Part shown: one piece after another, positions 60,275 through 64,000 of the stretch
Layout: each line of letters starts with the position of its first letter
Position numbering within the stretch: the first letter of the stretch is position 1
Origin: Chrysogorgia sp. JL179-B06
Taxonomy: Eukaryota; Cnidaria; Anthozoa; Scleralcyonacea; Chrysogorgiidae
Length of the DNA: 64,000 bases
NCBI GenBank assembly: GCA_035772405.1
Contig: JAYKKM010000054.1
Coordinates: 4,004,001-4,068,000, forward strand
Direction of reading: 5' to 3'
Program-made: the position numbers and the translations under genes
The notes under the pieces: generated by a model
What the model saw: only the letters and a program-made list of their open reading frames with translations
Databases searched by the model: none
Told to the model about the DNA's origin: nothing

Positions 60275-61610
60275 CTAAAGATTTGAAACATACACATATA
60301 TTTAAACTGAAATGGAATAACATTAACTGATAAGTATATTATTATATTAAAACATAGATTTAATATAACGCTACTTCTGATTGGCTCCATTTCTCAATGG
60401 GGTACGGGAATTGCAAGCGACCAATCAGAAACGTCCACATTTTGGTCTTCCGTAAGGAGAAAGTGAACGAAAGCTTGTTTTTCATTATAAAATAAATGGT
60501 TCATGGTTTAGCGTGCTCCATTGAGTCAAATATCTCGCGGTTATCTCCTCCACCAACTCTTACTCTTTCTTCGTGCTTTCTCAACTTCTCTCGTGTAACC
60601 ATAACTCGATAAAACACGATTTCTTAAAAATTGTGATTTTATTCCATTGTGGATTTTACAAAATAACATTGTTTGTACCATTTCTTATGAACCTCTTCAC
60701 ATCCTCTCAGCCTATCACATACAGCATGAGAATGGAACGATTTTTTTACTGCAGTAGGACAGAAAGCCACTGAAACTGCTGTCAAATTATAACCTGATGT
60801 CAATAACATTAATGAAGAAATTACTATTCCAACATACATGTATATTGATGGTTTCAAACCAGTATCATGCGATGAATTACGCAAGCTAATTATGTCAATG
60901 CCATCCAACAAACCATACGGGTCATTAAAGATTCTTTACATCATATTTTAACTACACTGACTGATATCATAAACAGTTGTGACAGAATTAATTTTATTAA
61001 CTTCAAAACGACTTTGAGTAAAAGTAAAAGTACTAGAGCAAAAAAGTACTTGAGTAGAAAGTAAAATTACTTTTTAAAAATACTTGAAGTAAAAGTAAAA
61101 AGTGTACAATTAGACAATTGTAAGATACATTGCCTGGCAACTGGAAAGTCCGAATTGTTAGTTCAACAAAACCACAGGCAAATATTCAGTAATGTCACAC
61201 GAAATAGCAGCAAAATAGATAAACGAAATATTAAAGCCTGGTTTTCACTAGCTACCTAAGCTTAAGCACAAGATCAATACGAAAACAAAGCATGACTTCT
61301 CCTCTAGGACTTTCATGCGAAGACAAAACAACGAGAACGTTGGCTTTGTTTCGTCTTTTGTTCTGCTCTTCACTTATGCTTGGACTATGATCTTATGCCA
61401 ATGTCGACTTTATGTCGCAGGCTTCACTTCATTCCTTTGTTTTGACTTTTGTTTTGTCCTTATGCTTGTGTTGAGTAACTGTTCTCAATCTGTTTTTATA
61501 TCCTATTTTATAAAATAAGTTGTGTCTTACGCACGCTGTGATTGGTCAGTCACTGTATTTATATCAGGCTATGCAAACACGGTTGTGACGTCACAGCATA
61601 TTTCGCAGTC
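60275..61610. other. No gene seen; hAT-like repeat fragment
   Basis: Near 61020-61110 repeated AAAGTA(A/C)TTGAGTA-type motifs occur and return near 61850-61940, suggesting the two ends of a hAT-type MITE or a pair of fragments (about 61015-61945). No coding feature. Confidence 0.4.
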
Positions 61611-61827
61611 TTATTTTATAAAAGAAATAGAAAATGGATGCCCTGTGTTTATATAATCTGATGCAAACACTCGAGAGTTTGGTCGAATCTGAAAGCACTT
61701 ATGTAAACCCTCGCCTGCGGCTCGGGTTCACATAAACTTTCAAATTCTCCAAACTCTCTCTCGTGTTTGCACCAGGCTACTGTATATAAACAAGGGCGGT
61801 CATTTTCTATTTCTTAATTATATAAAA
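61611..61827. repeat. Fold-back element
   Basis: TTTTATAAAAGAAATAGAAAATG at the left is the approximate complement of CATTTTCTATTTCTTAATTATATAAAA at the right. Inner arms CAAACACTCGAGAGTTTGG/CCAAACTCTCTCTCGTGTTTG also pair. Confidence 0.65.
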
Positions 61828-61984
61828 CGATTTTCGCTACAAGTAAAAGTACTCTGGCAAAAATTTACTTCGTTACATGCACACAACTCAAAAAAACTAC
61901 TCAAGTATTGTAAGGAAGTACTTATACTTCGTTACTGACGTCACCTCTGATCATAAATTGTTCTTTTACTACCAGCACTTATCC

Positions 61985-62340
61985 TGAAGCTTGGAAATAC
62001 GTCGAAGTTATTCCACTGTTGAAAGAAGGCGACCATAACGAAGCTACCAATAATCGCCCATTGTCCCTATTGGCCGTTTCAAAATTATGCGAGAAAATTG
62101 CATTTCAACTTTGGATTCCAATTTAAATTATGATGTCCATATTACAAAACTTGCTTCCTCTTGCATGACGAGTTTATGTGAAATTAATAGAGTAAAACAT
62201 TTATCTAACACTCAATATCGGATTAAGAATGCTCTTGTATTTATTGCTCGTCGGTCTGGGCTAACTCTTCAGATAAAATCTTTAAAAAATTACAACTTGT
62301 ACAAAACTTTCCGACAAGAATTGTTGGTGGTGGTCGCAAA
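61985..62340 (+). pseudogene. LINE fragment with internal deletion
   Basis: Translation reads PEAWKYVEVIPLLKEGDHNE then NRPLSLLAVSKLCEKI, an early RT motif of CR1-like LINEs, and jumps to NYDVHITKLASSCMTSLCEI near 62110, which belongs to the C-terminal part. The RT core is deleted. Confidence 0.65.
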
Positions 62341-62399
62341 TTTGATCATATCACTCTTGTACTGCAACACTGCAATGCCTCCCTGTCAAGGAAACTCTT

Positions 62400-63330
62400 A
62401 ATTTTAATTATTTTAATGACCTGTAACAGGGTTTTATCCAAGCACTTGAGGTTAGGTCCGTTTGTTTGGAAAGATTGAGTTTTTTTATATACTGGGGGCA
62501 GGGTATATGTAGGCGCCATAAGGGGAGGTCTCGGAGATGGCATTTCCTGCATTCTGAGAGCACTTTTGAGCGAAATCCAAACTTAATCCAATAGAAACAA
62601 GGTTATCCATGGCACAATATGACATAGCCAAGTGGATCAAGGGACAGAATGGAAATGTTTGAATTCTAGGGTCTCGGAAATGGCATTCACTCGATTTCAT
62701 GTTAGGTCCAGTGATTATAAGATATATGTGTTGGTTCGTACTGTAGTTGTTTATGGTGGTGCTAACCCTAATCCTACGGAAACCATTACAACATAAACTG
62801 TACACATGCCTAAACCATTGTGTGAACCTAACACGAAGTAGCAATTGACTTTGCGGGCGGAAATCGTAGGCGAAGAATAAAGATATGAGCCCAGCTTAAA
62901 ATCGTCAAATGCAAAAACATGACAATTAAAAAAAATTCGAATATATCTACTAACGTTTCGTTGCACCCAGCAACATCTTCAGAGTGATTAAGTTATTACA
63001 ATGAATATATCTATATATAAGACTCATGTGTAGCAAACAATACAACGATCCTTTGCGCTGACCAAAAGGATTGTTGCCTCTGGAGACGAGTTTCTAATCT
63101 TCCACTTTTATTCAATAGAGATTTCAATGAGTTAAAACATCTTACTTTATATAGGTAATTTGGTACTGTTCATACTTCAGTGTAAAATGTAAAACTATAT
63201 TAATAACAACAGATGAATATTTGAAGAGTGAAGATTTAAAAGTCACAGAAATATCGTTTAATGTATTGTGAATACACAAATAATTTATTCGTAATTCAAG
63301 ATTGAGTATTAAAACTCAATCCCAGATTGA
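62400..63330. other. No gene; dispersed repeats and a Penelope-like tail
   Basis: Copies of the GGCATTTCC repeat lie near 62530 and 62670. AACGTTTCGTTGCACCCAGC followed by ATCTTCAGAGTGAT (62953-62990) resembles an inverted Penelope-type tail. Confidence 0.4.
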
Positions 63331-63339
63331 GTTTCTAGG

Positions 63340-63880
63340 TCCGGTGTGCTTGGATAAAACCCTGCTTTATCTAAACTCTTTTAAGAAACTTTTAAAAACG
63401 TATTTATTTAGAAAGGCCTACGAGTCTTAGTCTTATAACATATTTTTTAACTTAAGTTGTTTTTTAGTAATTATTTGTAATATTCTACATCGCGCTTTAG
63501 AATATTTATAGTTTTAGCGCGTAATAAATTCAAATATTATTATTATTATTAAATGTGCATTAATGGACTCGCGCCATCCTGACAATGTTGGCAAACGATC
63601 CAGTATACAGTACATCGACGTAATACCCGTCACAGTGTGAGGATCAAAATATTCCTATGTACAGGTCTTCAACCGGGCAGAGAACGTTTAATTATAGAAC
63701 CACCAAGATATGGAACACCTTAGATAGCAATTTAAAATCTGAGGTTAACTTTCAAAATTTTAAAAAAGATCTCAAACTGCATCTTTTATAATAAGTCTAG
63801 GTTTGTAGTTTAATTATTTATTTATTTGAGTTGTAAATATTTTTTGAAAAGCCCACTTTGGGAACATTTATTAAAGAAAT
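63340..63880 (+). pseudogene. Two LINE 3' fragments
   Basis: One encodes SLNSFKKLLKTYLFRKAYES, ending near 63430; the second encodes TGQRTFNYRTTKIWNTLDSN, then FKKDLKLHLL (63670-63790). Both match the C-terminal end of CR1-like RT proteins. Each is followed by an A/T-rich simple repeat. Confidence 0.55.
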
Positions 63881-64000
63881 TATTATTAATATTTTTCACC
63901 ATGATCCTTTGCAATCAGAAAACACACGATTGACAAAATAGGAGGAGATGGCTGCGTAAATTCATGTTAAACAATTTGTAGCTGTTATAACAACTAATTT

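Overview
The window is genomic DNA of an invertebrate animal, possibly a cnidarian or similar marine species. The animal origin rests on spliced exons of an ABCB-type transporter; the narrower guess rests on the repeat content (BEL/Pao, Penelope-like and LINE relics, many fold-back MITEs) and is not proven. The flanks are AT-rich and repeat-dense. The centre is a different kind of DNA: a more GC-rich, intron-free, tightly packed block of about 17.3 kb.

That block (8672-25959) is a complete Polinton/Maverick, a virus-like self-synthesising DNA transposon. It has 291-bp terminal inverted repeats (TIRs) beginning 5'-AGTAGT, a perfect 6-bp target duplication (TGCTAA at 8666-8671 and 25960-25965), and about 19 intact genes with almost no spare sequence. 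The replication and integration genes are a protein-primed family B DNA polymerase and a DDE integrase with a chromodomain. The virion genes are an A32/FtsK-like packaging ATPase, a probable double jelly-roll major capsid protein, a probable penton, several membrane proteins and a lectin-fold protein. A GIY-YIG nuclease, an SSB-like protein, small zinc-finger proteins, a SLATT-type two-TM protein and a TFIIB/VLTF3-like zinc-ribbon protein complete the set. No adenain-type maturation protease was found. The polymerase carries an N-terminal segment with an OTU-like cysteine-protease signature that might substitute.

The regulatory layout is the most interesting part. Six genes, mostly virion genes, start inside an (A)ATAAATG box. 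This matches the TAAATG late-promoter core of poxviruses, and the same element encodes a late-transcription-factor-like protein. A second class (GTAAGATAAAGATATG) sits as a mirror pair around a three-copy 53-bp iteron array (20873-21071). Perfect hairpins lie at two convergent gene ends and one tail end.

The Polinton is itself inserted into an older TA-flanked inverted-repeat transposon (8415-8671 plus 25966-26024). It lies upstream of, or in the 5' intron of, a host ABCB (P-glycoprotein-like) gene whose exons run leftwards at 8046-7962, 5928-5546, 3915-3744 and 287-163.

Right of the Polinton (26-64 kb) is mostly dead mobile DNA: fold-back MITEs, a deleted BEL/Pao element on the minus strand (39189-42880), a second frameshifted BEL/Pao element on the plus strand (42881-about 48070), a nest of palindromes (49156-50650), two copies of a TTAA-flanked piggyBac-like MITE, a Penelope-like endonuclease relic and several LINE fragments. 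One further host gene is visible on the minus strand as three phase-consistent exons (60274-59535, 59459-59197, 57144-57044) coding for a charged, serine-rich, probably nuclear protein that I do not recognise.
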